A stretch of 37,994 nt of DNA, taken from Fulvivirga sp. (lineage in GTDB: Bacteria > Bacteroidota > Bacteroidia > Cytophagales > Cyclobacteriaceae). This document shows, piece after piece, positions 1 to 8,547 of this stretch (its first letter is position 1; each line of letters begins with the position of its first letter). The stretch is from NCBI GenBank assembly GCA_028280565.1, contig JANQLQ010000278.1, forward strand, positions 1 through 37,994, in the 5' to 3' direction. A model generated the notes under the pieces. It was not told the DNA's origin. It made no database searches and saw only the letters and a list, made by a program, of their open reading frames with translations. The translations under genes and the position numbers were made by a program.

Positions 1-24
1 ATGAACTCTATTTGCCAAGTTGGG

Positions 25-108
25 AAGTTCTCGACAAGTTAGCAATAGGCAAAGTGCAGTAGGCAAAATAGAGGGTTGCCGACTGTCGACTTTGGGAACA
101 AGACCGAA
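25..108 (-). repeat. Dispersed repeat R3, inverted copy
   Basis: Read on the minus strand this matches the core of the repeats at 27509-27690 and 29758-29969. Shared features are the GGCAA/TTGCC-rich words, an AGGGTTGCCGA block and a run ending in AAAAAATAG. It is the most diverged copy and its borders are approximate. Confidence 0.6.
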
Positions 109-182
109 AAAATAGGTTGAACGTCATTTGAGGTATGACAAAACACTAGTGTAAAATCAAGGTTTAATGCCGTAAAGTTAGG

Positions 183-407
183 ACATCATTAAAAATTCAA
201 GTGGCGTGTGGAGGGGGGACATCCAGGAACAGCGCGGCACATTTGAGGCCCGTGGGTCAGCGGCCTATGGGGGTCGGATAGTGCGTTTAGAGGGGAAAAT
301 GGGCTTTGTTGCTGGCGCCTTTTTCTTTTGGTTCGTTTTCTTTTGGGCGTGCAAAAGAAAATGAACACGGACTTAGAACCACTAAATCCCGCTTAAACTA
401 CTCATTG
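183..407. repeat. Dispersed repeat R1, copy A
   Basis: About 225 bp similar to 14915-15140 and to the segment from 37783 to the window end. Shared blocks include ATCCAGGAACAGC, AGCGGCCTAT, AAAATGGGCTT and CTGGCGCC, and a terminal hairpin. The hairpin here is perfect: TTTTCTTTTG (336-345), loop GGCGTG, CAAAAGAAAA (352-361). The upstream GGATTACAAATCC-type block seen in the other two copies is missing, so this copy is 5' truncated relative to them. No coding frame is conserved among the copies. Confidence 0.8.
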
Positions 408-892
408 CGAGGTTCGCACTACCCGGAACATCTTAAAAATGTCTCCTAATTTGCTAAAAAATAGACGTTTATTTGCAAATCTAATTTTCAAAGATGCCCT
501 AATTAAGGCCAGCGCTCACCCCTAAAGGGGAACCAATCGCGCAATGGAGTGTCCCTTCAGGGGTAAGGGCTACGATGGATATGCCAAACTTAACGGCATT
601 AAATCCAGGTTAAACAAAAACTATCAACTTGTATGCATTTAGCGCAACAATAGGGGTTTGTAACCCGGGCCTTCTCGCCTACGACTAATGCTCCTTATAA
701 TGATCCAACTTATAACCTTATCACTTCCCAACCTACCCCTTCACCACCGTTTCCTTTTTTCCTACTCCTGGTTCCCTCTTCCTCATTTCCTAAAAAGATT
801 AACAGATTGTTAACAAGTTAACAAATCATTAAATCCATTTAATTTTCCCGTAGTCGACACCCCCTATGGTACTTATCTACAAACAAGATACC

Positions 893-1855
893 ATGGCAGA
901 TCTCTCTCTAAAAGAACTTATCGAAAAATACGAGCAAGGAAAGTGTTCCGAAGAAGAGGAAAAAATTTTAGTCCAGTACTTTGACGCCTTCCAGCAAGAC
1001 GAGGCTTGGACGGAGATCGGGGGAGACAAAAAGGAAGAGATCCATCGGCAAATATTCAGTCGAATTGATAAAAGGATCGATCGCCAGCTAGGAAGGAAAA
1101 GATCGGCCCGGTCCGTTATTTGGCGAGTAGCCGCGTCCGTTGCATTGATCGCGGGCATCGGGTTATCGGCTTATTTCCTGTATTGGCCATCCCCCAGTGA
1201 AGTAGTCATGATCACCAAAAGTACCGAACGCGGTCAAAGACTAACCGTGCAATTACCGGACGGCTCTAAAGTGACATTGAATTCAGGAAGCCGGCTAGTA
1301 TATCCCGAAATATTCCAAGACCAACGCACGGTGACGTTGACCGGGGAGGCGTTTTTTGACGTCGAAAAGGATGCCCGTAAAAAATTCTTGATCACCTCGG
1401 GTGACATCAGCACCACCGTATTAGGGACCTCCTTCAATGTAAAGGCATACCCGGGCGAGGAAAAAGCACACGTAACCGTAGTCACCGGTAAAGTGGCCGT
1501 CTCCACCCCGGCCCAAAAGTTCGAGCTAATTCCCGGCCAGCAAGCGACTTACAACACACAGCTGAAATCACTGGTGCAGGAGGAAGTGGACCTTGCCACT
1601 TACACCGCTTGGAAAGAGGGGATCCTGCTTTTTGACGGGAACTCACTGTTACAAGTTGCCGACCGGCTTGAGCGGTGGTATGGGGTGGAGATCGAGTTGG
1701 ACCCTACTCAAAACGACCGGTGTAACCTGAAGCTAAGCTTTGATAACCTTAGCCTGCAACAGGTTTTAGATCAGCTGGCGATCGTAACGGGTATCGAATA
1801 CGAGTTTATCGAAAACCAGCGCGTGAGGATATTCGGCACCGGGTGTAGAAATTAA
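893..1855 (+). CDS. FecR-family anti-sigma factor / signal transducer
   Basis: An inner-membrane anti-sigma factor that receives a signal from the N-terminal domain of the downstream SusC transporter and controls an ECF sigma factor. From ATG 893 the protein is 320 aa. It has a cytoplasmic N-terminal region (about 1-72), one membrane helix (about 76-97), a periplasmic FecR domain (about 110-215, with GQRLTVQLPDGSKVTLNSGS and FDVEKD) and a C-terminal DUF4974 domain (about 250-318). An ATG at 866 would add nine residues (MVLIYKQDT). I prefer 893 because MADLSLKELIEKYEQGK aligns with the usual FecR start and with the paralogue at 21799-22764. Oddity: no sigma factor gene lies upstream within 890 bp. 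It is separated from susC by a 163-bp leader containing two hairpins. Confidence 0.9.
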   Translation: MADLSLKELIEKYEQGKCSEEEEKILVQYFDAFQQDEAWTEIGGDKKEEIHRQIFSRIDKRIDRQLGRKRSARSVIWRVAASVALIAGIGLSAYFLYWPSPSEVVMITKSTERGQRLTVQLPDGSKVTLNSGSRLVYPEIFQDQRTVTLTGEAFFDVEKDARKKFLITSGDISTTVLGTSFNVKAYPGEEKAHVTVVTGKVAVSTPAQKFELIPGQQATYNTQLKSLVQEEVDLATYTAWKEGILLFDGNSLLQVADRLERWYGVEIELDPTQNDRCNLKLSFDNLSLQQVLDQLAIVTGIEYEFIENQRVRIFGTGCRN

Positions 1856-1924
1856 TGAAACAGGCCTATGTAACAACGATAAGCACAACAAGACTACTGC
1901 CACTTACTAGGTAAGTACAGTAAA

Positions 1925-1993
1925 ACCCGGCCCTGCGCCAACAGAGATCCGGGTCTATACATTCATACTATCATTCCCGGAACGCCATCCGGG
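1925..1993 (+). promoter_or_regulatory. Two hairpins in the fecR-susC leader (locus 1)
   Basis: First hairpin: ACCCGG (1925-1930) pairs with CCGGGT (1949-1954), with an inner CTG/CAG (1933-1935/1942-1944). Second: CCCGG (1976-1980) pairs with CCGGG (1989-1993). The sequence before the first, CTTACTAGGTAAGTAC followed by an A-run and ACCCGG, resembles the equivalent place in locus 2 (21693-21750, minus strand). Neither hairpin is followed by a T-run, so a simple intrinsic terminator is unlikely. A leader RNA structure or processing site is inferred. Confidence 0.5.
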
Positions 1994-2018
1994 GCTAATA
2001 CTATAACCTAACAAAAAT

Positions 2019-5000
2019 ATGAATTCATCATTACTAAACCTATTGATGTTTACGTCAAAGAAGGCATTCCACATATTCTTAATCCAGGTGATGGCCATGC
2101 ATTTTTTGCTGGCCAATGAGTCTGCCAGCCAAAACCTAGCAGATATCAAGCTCAGCTTCGAGATACGGGACGCCAACCTCAAACAAGTGTTTACCAAACT
2201 GGAAAGTACCACGCGGTTTACGTTTGGTTACGATAAGAAGATCTTACGGTCCAATGTCCGGCTCACTTTCCGGGAAGACGATATCAGTGTGAAAGATATC
2301 TTGCTCAAAGTAGGGGAAGAGGCTCACCTCAAATTCAAACGGATCAACGACCAGATCTTAGTCCTCAAAGACGATCGTGAGGAAAAGGGGGAAAAGATCT
2401 TCTTGGTAGAAGACCGTCCCATAAAAGGGACGATCACAGACGCTGAAACGGGAGAACCGCTGGCAGGAGCTACCATACAAGTAAAAGGTACCCAACTGGG
2501 AACGATCGCGAGTGTCGATGGCAGCTTCTCGCTCTCCATCCCGGATGACGCTAAGGTGCTGGTCATATCCTACATCGGGTTCCGGTCCAGGGAGATCCCG
2601 GTAAGCGAGCGGTCAAACTACGACGTAGCCCTGTCCCCCGATCTTTCGTCGCTTTCCGAGGTAGTGGTGATCGGGTATGGCGTACAAGACAAAGCCGACT
2701 TGACCACCTCCATCGCTTCCGTCTCGCCAAAAGAGCTCAAAGACCAGCCGGTAATCGGTTTTGACCAAGCCATTGTGGGAAAAATAGCTGGCGTACAAGT
2801 TGTGGAGCCTTCCGGTGAACCGGGGGTAGGCATGAGGATACGCGTCAGGGGCACCAGCTCGATCACGGCCGGGAATGACCCTCTCTATGTAGTAGATGGA
2901 GTTCCTATGAATACCGATATGCAAGGCGCCGGGGGATCGATCAGGAGGCCTAATGGGGCACGCGGGTACGGGGTAGAGACCGTAAACGTATTAAGCTCCA
3001 TTAACGTCAACGATATTGAGTCTATCGAAATACTTAAAGATGCTTCTGCGGCAGCGATATACGGATCCAGGGGGTCAAACGGTGTGGTGCTGATCACCAC
3101 CAAAAAAGGGAATACCAGCCAGCCAAGGGTCGCTTACAATACCTTTGTCGGCATCCAACGGGTATCAAAGACCATTGACTTACTCAATGCGTATGAGTTT
3201 GCGGAATTAGCACGTGACGGGCACAATAACACCTACCTGGATGCCGTACCTACCGGCAGCGTGAACGACGACAATGCTACACGTATGGCCAACGGATCGC
3301 CTAGCTCAGGGCTGATCCCCGATTTCATCGTTCCCTACCTGCAGGGCCAGCCCGGGTTAACGGATACCGACTGGCAGGATGAGATCTTCCGAAGCGCGGC
3401 GATACAAAACCATCACCTGTCCATGAGCGGTGGCAATGGAAAAACCTCTTATTATGGCTCCTTGAACCTCCTCGACCAAGAGGGTGTGGTACTCAATTCC
3501 GATTATCGTCAAATTTCTGCCCGGCTTAACTTACAAAGTGAAATTTCCGACCGGGTTACCGTCGGGTTTAATCTCAACCCTTCACAAGAACGCGCTAACC
3601 GCATCAATAAAGGGCCGCACTGGACCGAGGGTGTCATAGCGCTGGCACTGGCCTATTCGCCTAATTTCCCCGTTTTCAATCCCGACGGCTCCTACAATTG
3701 GGACAGGAACGGTTCGGACATCGGGGCCGTGGGCGATACCCAATTCCTTAACCCCGTAGCCCTCGCCGAAGGGATCCAAAACGAAACGGACCATGTACGA
3801 CTGCTCGGGAATGTCTACGCCGAAATCGGGATCATAGACGCCCTCAAATACCGTATTTCAGCCGGTTTTGATGTTAACCGTTTCACCCGGGATTATTACC
3901 GGCCCTCCTTTATAGAAGACCGGAACCGGCCCGGCGAGCTTTCGGTACCGGACGCTTATGCCCGGGACGACCAATACCAGAACTGGGTACTTGAGCATAC
4001 CTTGAATTATACGAAAGATTTTGGTGAGCATAGCTTATCCGCCATCGTAGGCTTTAGCGCGCAACAAGAAGAACAGCGCACCCTCGAAGTTTACGCTACT
4101 AATTTTCCAAATGACCTCTCTACCACTACCAATTCAGGTCAAGTAGTGGATGCTGGCGGAACCTTCGAAGAATGGTCACTACTCTCCTACCTCGCCCGTG
4201 CCCAATACGGCTACCGGGGTAAATACTTGCTTTCCGCAGCCATACGGGCCGATGGTTCTTCCAGGTTCGGGGAAAATAACCGGTGGGGATATTTCCCTTC
4301 CGTATCGGCAGGTTGGAGGATCTCTAACGAAGCTTTTTTTAACTCGCGTTTTATCAGCGATCTAAAACTACGGGCCAGCTTTGGTGTAACGGGAAATTTC
4401 CAAATCCCTAACTACGGTAGCGTAAGCCTGGTATCCGAAGACAACTACATCGATGACGACGGGAATGTGGTGAGTGGCTTGGCAGCGTCAACCTCGGCTA
4501 ACCCAGACCTGAAATGGGAAAGGACCAACACCCTGGACATCGGATTAGACTTCGGCTTGTTTGAAGACCAGGTCTACTTTGAGCTCGATTATTATAATAG
4601 CAATACTACAGATCTCCTGCTCAACGTACCGGTACCGGGCGTTTCCGGGTTTACCTCTACCTTGTCCAACATCGGCGAGGTGAGGAACAGGGGCTTTGAA
4701 GCCACCGTTACCGGCAGGACCCGGGTCGGGGCTTTTGGGATCGACGCTTCCTTGAACTTTGCCACCAACCAAAACGAAGTGCTTGCCTTAGGACCTGATA
4801 ATAATGACATAATAACGTCCATATCCGGGGGTGCAGGATATCCTTTTATCACCAGGGTAGGTGAAGAAATAGGGTCTTACTATGCCTTAGAAGCCATAGG
4901 CGTATTGAGCCAGGCCGATATCGATAACGACGTGCCGGTCTTTGCCGGCTCACAAGCAGGGGATATCAAAAACAGGGACATTGACGGCAACGGGGAGATC

Positions 5001-5546
5001 ACCGATGACGGGGACCGTACCCTCTTAGGGAGTCCTTTCCCGGATTATACCTTGGGGATGAGCGCCACGCTTCGGTATAAAAATTTCGATTTCAGGGTAG
5101 CTGTACAAGCCGTACAGGGCTTCGAAGTGAACGCGCTAATTAACCGGTATAATTTCAACGTAGAAGGCAATTTCAATAATGTAGACGATGTAGTAGACCG
5201 GTATAGGTCAGAAGCTGACCCCGGGAACGGTACCATACCCCGGGCCAACCGGCAATCCAAAGGCTCGCTGGGCCGGCCTTCCTCCTGGCATATCGAAGAC
5301 GGATCGTATACAAGGGTGAGGAATTTAACCTTAGGGTATACCTTACCTCAAACGTTACTCCAAAACCTCATTGAGAATGCAAGGGTATATTTCTCCGTAC
5401 AAAACCCTTTCACTTTTACGGATTACCGGTACTACAATCCCGAGGTGAGCAGCACCCCGGATAATGCCCTGACAGGGGGACAAGATTATGGCAATTATCC
5501 ATTGGCCAGGACCTTTTCTTTAGGGCTCAACCTTTCTTTCAAATAA
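2019..5546 (+). CDS. SusC/RagA-family TonB-dependent outer-membrane transporter with STN domain
   Basis: The outer-membrane channel of a SusCD nutrient-uptake pair, energised by TonB. At 1175 aa it is of normal length. Order of parts: signal peptide about 1-37; STN (secretin/TonB short N-terminal) domain about 45-118, the contact used to signal to FecR; carboxypeptidase-regulatory-like beta domain about 134-206 (IKGTITDAETGEPLAGATIQ); TonB-box-like SEVVVIGYG at 213-221; plug about 222-345 with the family motif DPLYVVDGVP; then the beta barrel ending ARTFSLGLNLSFK. It follows fecR and is separated by 10 bp from susD. The STN domain implies substrate-induced control through the adjacent FecR. 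The substrate cannot be read from the sequence. The downstream glycerophosphodiesterase suggests a phosphodiester-containing ligand (inference). Confidence 0.95.
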   Translation: MNSSLLNLLMFTSKKAFHIFLIQVMAMHFLLANESASQNLADIKLSFEIRDANLKQVFTKLESTTRFTFGYDKKILRSNVRLTFREDDISVKDILLKVGEEAHLKFKRINDQILVLKDDREEKGEKIFLVEDRPIKGTITDAETGEPLAGATIQVKGTQLGTIASVDGSFSLSIPDDAKVLVISYIGFRSREIPVSERSNYDVALSPDLSSLSEVVVIGYGVQDKADLTTSIASVSPKELKDQPVIGFDQAIVGKIAGVQVVEPSGEPGVGMRIRVRGTSSITAGNDPLYVVDGVPMNTDMQGAGGSIRRPNGARGYGVETVNVLSSINVNDIESIEILKDASAAAIYGSRGSNGVVLITTKKGNTSQPRVAYNTFVGIQRVSKTIDLLNAYEFAELARDGHNNTYLDAVPTGSVNDDNATRMANGSPSSGLIPDFIVPYLQGQPGLTDTDWQDEIFRSAAIQNHHLSMSGGNGKTSYYGSLNLLDQEGVVLNSDYRQISARLNLQSEISDRVTVGFNLNPSQERANRINKGPHWTEGVIALALAYSPNFPVFNPDGSYNWDRNGSDIGAVGDTQFLNPVALAEGIQNETDHVRLLGNVYAEIGIIDALKYRISAGFDVNRFTRDYYRPSFIEDRNRPGELSVPDAYARDDQYQNWVLEHTLNYTKDFGEHSLSAIVGFSAQQEEQRTLEVYATNFPNDLSTTTNSGQVVDAGGTFEEWSLLSYLARAQYGYRGKYLLSAAIRADGSSRFGENNRWGYFPSVSAGWRISNEAFFNSRFISDLKLRASFGVTGNFQIPNYGSVSLVSEDNYIDDDGNVVSGLAASTSANPDLKWERTNTLDIGLDFGLFEDQVYFELDYYNSNTTDLLLNVPVPGVSGFTSTLSNIGEVRNRGFEATVTGRTRVGAFGIDASLNFATNQNEVLALGPDNNDIITSISGGAGYPFITRVGEEIGSYYALEAIGVLSQADIDNDVPVFAGSQAGDIKNRDIDGNGEITDDGDRTLLGSPFPDYTLGMSATLRYKNFDFRVAVQAVQGFEVNALINRYNFNVEGNFNNVDDVVDRYRSEADPGNGTIPRANRQSKGSLGRPSSWHIEDGSYTRVRNLTLGYTLPQTLLQNLIENARVYFSVQNPFTFTDYRYYNPEVSSTPDNALTGGQDYGNYPLARTFSLGLNLSFK

Positions 5547-5565
5547 AATATAACTTGTGCAACCC

Positions 5566-6936
5566 ATGAAAAAGATCATATTCCTCGTACCCATCATAGC
5601 CCTGCTCAGCTCGGCTTGTGGCGATGATTTCTTGGAGCTGAGCCCAGTATCCGATGCGGCTAGTTCTAACTTTTTTAGGACGGCGGCCGATATCGAAGTG
5701 GCGGTAAACGGTATTTACGGTGAATTACAAAGCGGGGCCTATTACGGCAATACCTGGCGAGTGATCATGGAGTATCGCTCCGATAACATCGACGACGGCA
5801 ATACGGCAAGAGGCGCCGGGCAAGATGCCAATATCAACAAGTTCAGGGAATCGGCCAGCAACGGGGCGCTGCAAGCCGCCTGGGAGGCCATGTATCGCAC
5901 CGTCTCCCGGGCCAACACGGTCTTGAACCGGGTGGAAGGTGTGGAAATAAGCGAAGCCCGGCAAAGCCTGTTACAGGCAGAATCGCGCTTCTTAAGGGCC
6001 TTGACCTACTTCAACCTCGTGAGGCTTTGGGGTGCTGTACCACTCATCCTGGAAGAGTCAGAACCTGAGCAGATCCGGCAGACGGCGCAGCGCAATAGTG
6101 TCAGTGAAGTATATGCCCAAATTGAGCAGGATCTTGAATTCGCCCTTCCTAACCTTCCTTCAAAAAGCTCGTCGGGCCGGGCTACCCGGGAGGCGGCCAG
6201 CATTCTATTGGCAAAGGCCTTGATGACACAAGGGAAATTCGAAGAGGCCGTGCCTTTACTCCGGGATATCGACATGACCACTCTCATTCCCTTGGATGAA
6301 GTATGGGACGCCACTAACGAGTTAAACGACGAAATGATCTACGTGGTACGGTTCCGTGCCGATCTTGCCGATGAAAGTCACGGCGCCTGGTACAATACGA
6401 ATGAGACTCCCCTGGTATCCGGCAACCTGCGCCAGGCCTATGTAGACGCTGGTGACGTCGTAAGAGGTCCGCTCATAGAAGAAAACAATGATCTAGGGGG
6501 TGACATGATCCCTTTGAAGTTCCAGGAAGCGCCGTTTGCCGGGGGAAGCTACGGGCTGGATTATCCCGTGATCCGGAAAGCGGATGCCGTATTACTTTTG
6601 GCAGAAGCCTTGAACGAAGAAGGCTATAGCGCCGATGGCGAGGCTTTCGAGCTCTTGAACCGGGTACGGTCCCGCGCCGGGCTGGCAGCCCTCACTTCGG
6701 CAGACCTGGCCGATCAAGATGCTTTCCGGGAGGCGATCTTTGAAGAACGCAGGCTTGAACTTGCGCTGGAAGGCCACCGCTGGTTTGACCTTCAGCGTTC
6801 GGGTACGGCTGCAGAAGCCCTGACCGAAGTAGGGATAGCATTTCAGCCGTTCCAGTTGCTTTATCCTTTGCCACAAAGTGAGATCGATGCCTTCCAAGAC
6901 GATACCCGGTTTCGCCAAAACGAAGGCTACAATTAA
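5566..6936 (+). CDS. SusD/RagB-family surface-exposed substrate-binding lipoprotein
   Basis: The lid or binding partner of the upstream SusC. From ATG 5566 it is 456 aa with a lipoprotein signal MKKIIFLVPIIALLSSAC, lipid cysteine C18. A GTG three codons upstream (5557) is possible but less likely. The N-terminal part has the usual SusD helices (FFRTAADIEVAVNGIYGELQ; ESRFLRALTYFNLVRLWGAVPL). The C-terminal RagB/SusD motifs are LLLAEALNEEGYSADGEAFE, LNRVRSRAGL and FEERRLELALEGHRWFDLQR. It is shorter than its counterpart at 16728-18341 (537 aa), so the two loci are not recent duplicates and probably bind different ligands. Confidence 0.95.
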   Translation: MKKIIFLVPIIALLSSACGDDFLELSPVSDAASSNFFRTAADIEVAVNGIYGELQSGAYYGNTWRVIMEYRSDNIDDGNTARGAGQDANINKFRESASNGALQAAWEAMYRTVSRANTVLNRVEGVEISEARQSLLQAESRFLRALTYFNLVRLWGAVPLILEESEPEQIRQTAQRNSVSEVYAQIEQDLEFALPNLPSKSSSGRATREAASILLAKALMTQGKFEEAVPLLRDIDMTTLIPLDEVWDATNELNDEMIYVVRFRADLADESHGAWYNTNETPLVSGNLRQAYVDAGDVVRGPLIEENNDLGGDMIPLKFQEAPFAGGSYGLDYPVIRKADAVLLLAEALNEEGYSADGEAFELLNRVRSRAGLAALTSADLADQDAFREAIFEERRLELALEGHRWFDLQRSGTAAEALTEVGIAFQPFQLLYPLPQSEIDAFQDDTRFRQNEGYN

Positions 6937-6949
6937 CATCCTTGTCCAA

Positions 6950-6990
6950 GCGATTCCCGGAGCCGTCCGAAACCAGGCCCCGGGAATCGC
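6950..6990 (+). promoter_or_regulatory. Perfect 11-bp hairpin between susD and the phosphodiesterase gene
   Basis: GCGATTCCCGG (6950-6960) is perfectly complementary to CCGGGAATCGC (6980-6990) with a 19-nt loop, 14 nt after the susD stop and 17 nt before the next start. No T-run follows. It probably acts as an intercistronic stabiliser, processing site or partial terminator. A hairpin sits in the same place in the second SusCD locus (16691-16719). Confidence 0.6.
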
Positions 6991-7007
6991 CATACTTTAC
7001 GATACCT

Positions 7008-7988
7008 ATGCATTACTTAATTTTAACCAAACACCTCTCTAGGGGCTACTTATGGCTCTCCCTACTGCTTTTTTACCATTGTTTTGGATGCACGCCTCTT
7101 GAAAATCATCCTAGCGAAGATCGCCCGGCGGCGATAGAACAGGGTGACCGTCCCAAGGATCTCCACAGCATACGCACCGCCTTATTGCGCCCCAATAGCG
7201 ACCAGGTGATGATCGTGGCCCATCGCGGAGACTGGCGGCATGCTCCTGAAAACTCCCTCCAAGCCATCCAAAACTGCATCGATATGGGGCTGGATATGGT
7301 GGAAATAGATGTAAGAATGACCAAAGACTCCGTACTGGTCCTGATGCACGACGAAACCATCGATCGCACTACCACGGGTAAAGGTCTTTTATCCGTGTGG
7401 ACTTTAGATAGCCTTAAAGCCCTTTATCTCCGCAATGGCGCGAATCATCCGACACACCATAAAATCCCCACGTTGGAAGAAGCGATGCTCCTAGCAAAAG
7501 ACAGGATCATGATCAACCTGGATAAATGCTATGCTTATTTTGACAAAGCACATGAAATACTGGAAAGAACGGGTACTATAAACCATGTGGTCATGAAAGG
7601 TAAAGTGCCCGTAGCCCAGGTGGAGAAAGAATTTGGAAAATACTTGGACAAGGTGCTTTTCATGCCCATCGTGGACCTGGATCAGCCAAATGCAGAAGAG
7701 ATCATTGAAGATTACCAACGAACCTTGCAGCCCGTAGCGTATGAATTGATATTCAGAGAGGAAAATTCACCATTACTGGATCGTTTCCCCAGTTTAAGAC
7801 AGCAGGGCTCACGTGTGTGGGTCAATTCCCTTTGGGAAAGCCTCAATGCCGGCTATGAAGATGACCAAGCTGTGATGAACCCGGATAGTATCTATGGCTG
7901 GTATGTGCAAAAGGGCGTCAATATGATCCAAACGGACCGGCCTCGTTTATTATCAAGTTATTTGAGACAGCAAGGACTTTACGACTAG
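7008..7988 (+). CDS. Glycerophosphodiester phosphodiesterase, lipoprotein (GDPD family)
   Basis: Hydrolyses glycerophosphodiesters to glycerol 3-phosphate and an alcohol. Starting at ATG 7008 the protein is 326 aa with signal and lipobox LFYHCFGC (C28), so it is predicted to be anchored outside the inner membrane. A longer frame from a TTG at 6942 crosses the intercistronic hairpin and is unlikely. GDPD-family catalytic residues are visible: AHRGDWRHAPENS (H72, R73), EID (E99, D101) and LMHDETIDRTTTG (H114). The C-terminal part has the barrel strands expected of the family, including VNMIQTDRP. It is the last gene of the fecR-susC-susD set on this strand. The likely role is releasing glycerol phosphate or phosphate from scavenged phosphodiesters, with import by the SusCD pair; the import step is inference. 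Confidence 0.9.
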   Translation: MHYLILTKHLSRGYLWLSLLLFYHCFGCTPLENHPSEDRPAAIEQGDRPKDLHSIRTALLRPNSDQVMIVAHRGDWRHAPENSLQAIQNCIDMGLDMVEIDVRMTKDSVLVLMHDETIDRTTTGKGLLSVWTLDSLKALYLRNGANHPTHHKIPTLEEAMLLAKDRIMINLDKCYAYFDKAHEILERTGTINHVVMKGKVPVAQVEKEFGKYLDKVLFMPIVDLDQPNAEEIIEDYQRTLQPVAYELIFREENSPLLDRFPSLRQQGSRVWVNSLWESLNAGYEDDQAVMNPDSIYGWYVQKGVNMIQTDRPRLLSSYLRQQGLYD

Positions 7989-8032
7989 CTTTACTAGTAG
8001 GGTTAACAGCCCCATAGGTTAAGCAAACTAGC

Positions 8033-8104
8033 CTGGTCTTAGGTTAAGCAAAGCGGTCCTAAGACCTTACAAATCACCAAGAGCATCCGCTCGGCGAAGT
8101 ATCA
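8033..8104. repeat. 72-nt direct repeat, copy 1
   Basis: Begins CTGGTCTTAGGTTAAGCAAA and ends CGGCGAAGTATCA. It matches 8381-8453 with only a few differences. The two copies are separated by about 276 bp. Confidence 0.85.
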
Positions 8105-8380
8105 TGAATTTATTAACTCGTGATAAGAAATATTCAATTCAACGCCATCCAAAACAATGGGTCATGCCCTCCTGTACGAGTGAGATTATTTCAAAAAATG
8201 CTCAAGAATACTTCTTTCCTCCTGTACAAAGGTGAGTTTTCCGTCTTGATCATAGTGTGCGTTGGATACCCGCATTACAAATGCCAGTGTCCGTGCCCTA
8301 CACTACTCGATGGGTCCGCGTTGCAAACTCGGACCAGTACATAGGGGATTTTTAAACCTACTAGGTAATGGAGCCTAGAC

Positions 8381-8453
8381 CTGGTCTTAGGTTAAGCAAA
8401 GCGATCCTAAGCCCCTTAAAAACCACCAAGAGCGTCCGCTCGGCGAAGTATCA
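8381..8453. repeat. 72-nt direct repeat, copy 2
   Basis: Near-identical to 8033-8104. It is flanked on both sides by CTACTAGGTAATGGAGC (from 8359 and from 8459), so this copy looks like a unit bracketed by short direct repeats, as an inserted element might be. Confidence 0.8.
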
Positions 8454-8547
8454 AATACCTACTAGGTAATGGAGCCCCTTCTCTCAAACTCCATCTACTC
8501 CACACAACGGCTACAGGACAGCTCACCGTGAACTCGTCCCCTCTTCA

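Larger units (their letters stand above)
1..892. other. Non-coding, repeat-bearing stretch upstream of fecR
   Basis: No credible gene was found here. Positions about 25-108 hold an inverted copy of a repeat also present at 27509-27690 and 29758-29969. Positions 183-407 hold a copy of a larger repeat also found at 14811-15140 and 37690-37994. The segment 800-835 is AT-rich with three TTAACA/TTAACAA words just before fecR and may contain its promoter, but no TAnnTTTG box is evident. The ECF sigma gene that usually precedes a fecR-susCD set is absent from this stretch. Confidence 0.7.
7989..8547. other. Gene-free stretch built around a duplicated element
   Basis: No credible gene lies between the phosphodiesterase and the DUF763 gene. 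The stretch contains two copies of a 72-nt direct repeat, extra copies of the words TAGGTTAAGCAAA (8015, 8039) and CTACTAGGTAATGGAGC (8359, 8459), and small palindromes such as GCATT-ACA-AATGC (about 8272-8284) and GTCCG...CGGAC (about 8314-8334). An open frame at 8120-8344 lies between the direct repeats but shows no protein-like character. Confidence 0.6.

Noticed and set aside
2613-2924. Minus-strand frames within susC and other large genes
   Set aside because: They are shadows of the well-supported genes on the opposite strand and lack family similarity.
8120-8344. 74-aa open frame between the two 72-nt repeats
   Set aside because: No protein-like composition, no recognisable domain, and it crosses several palindromes.
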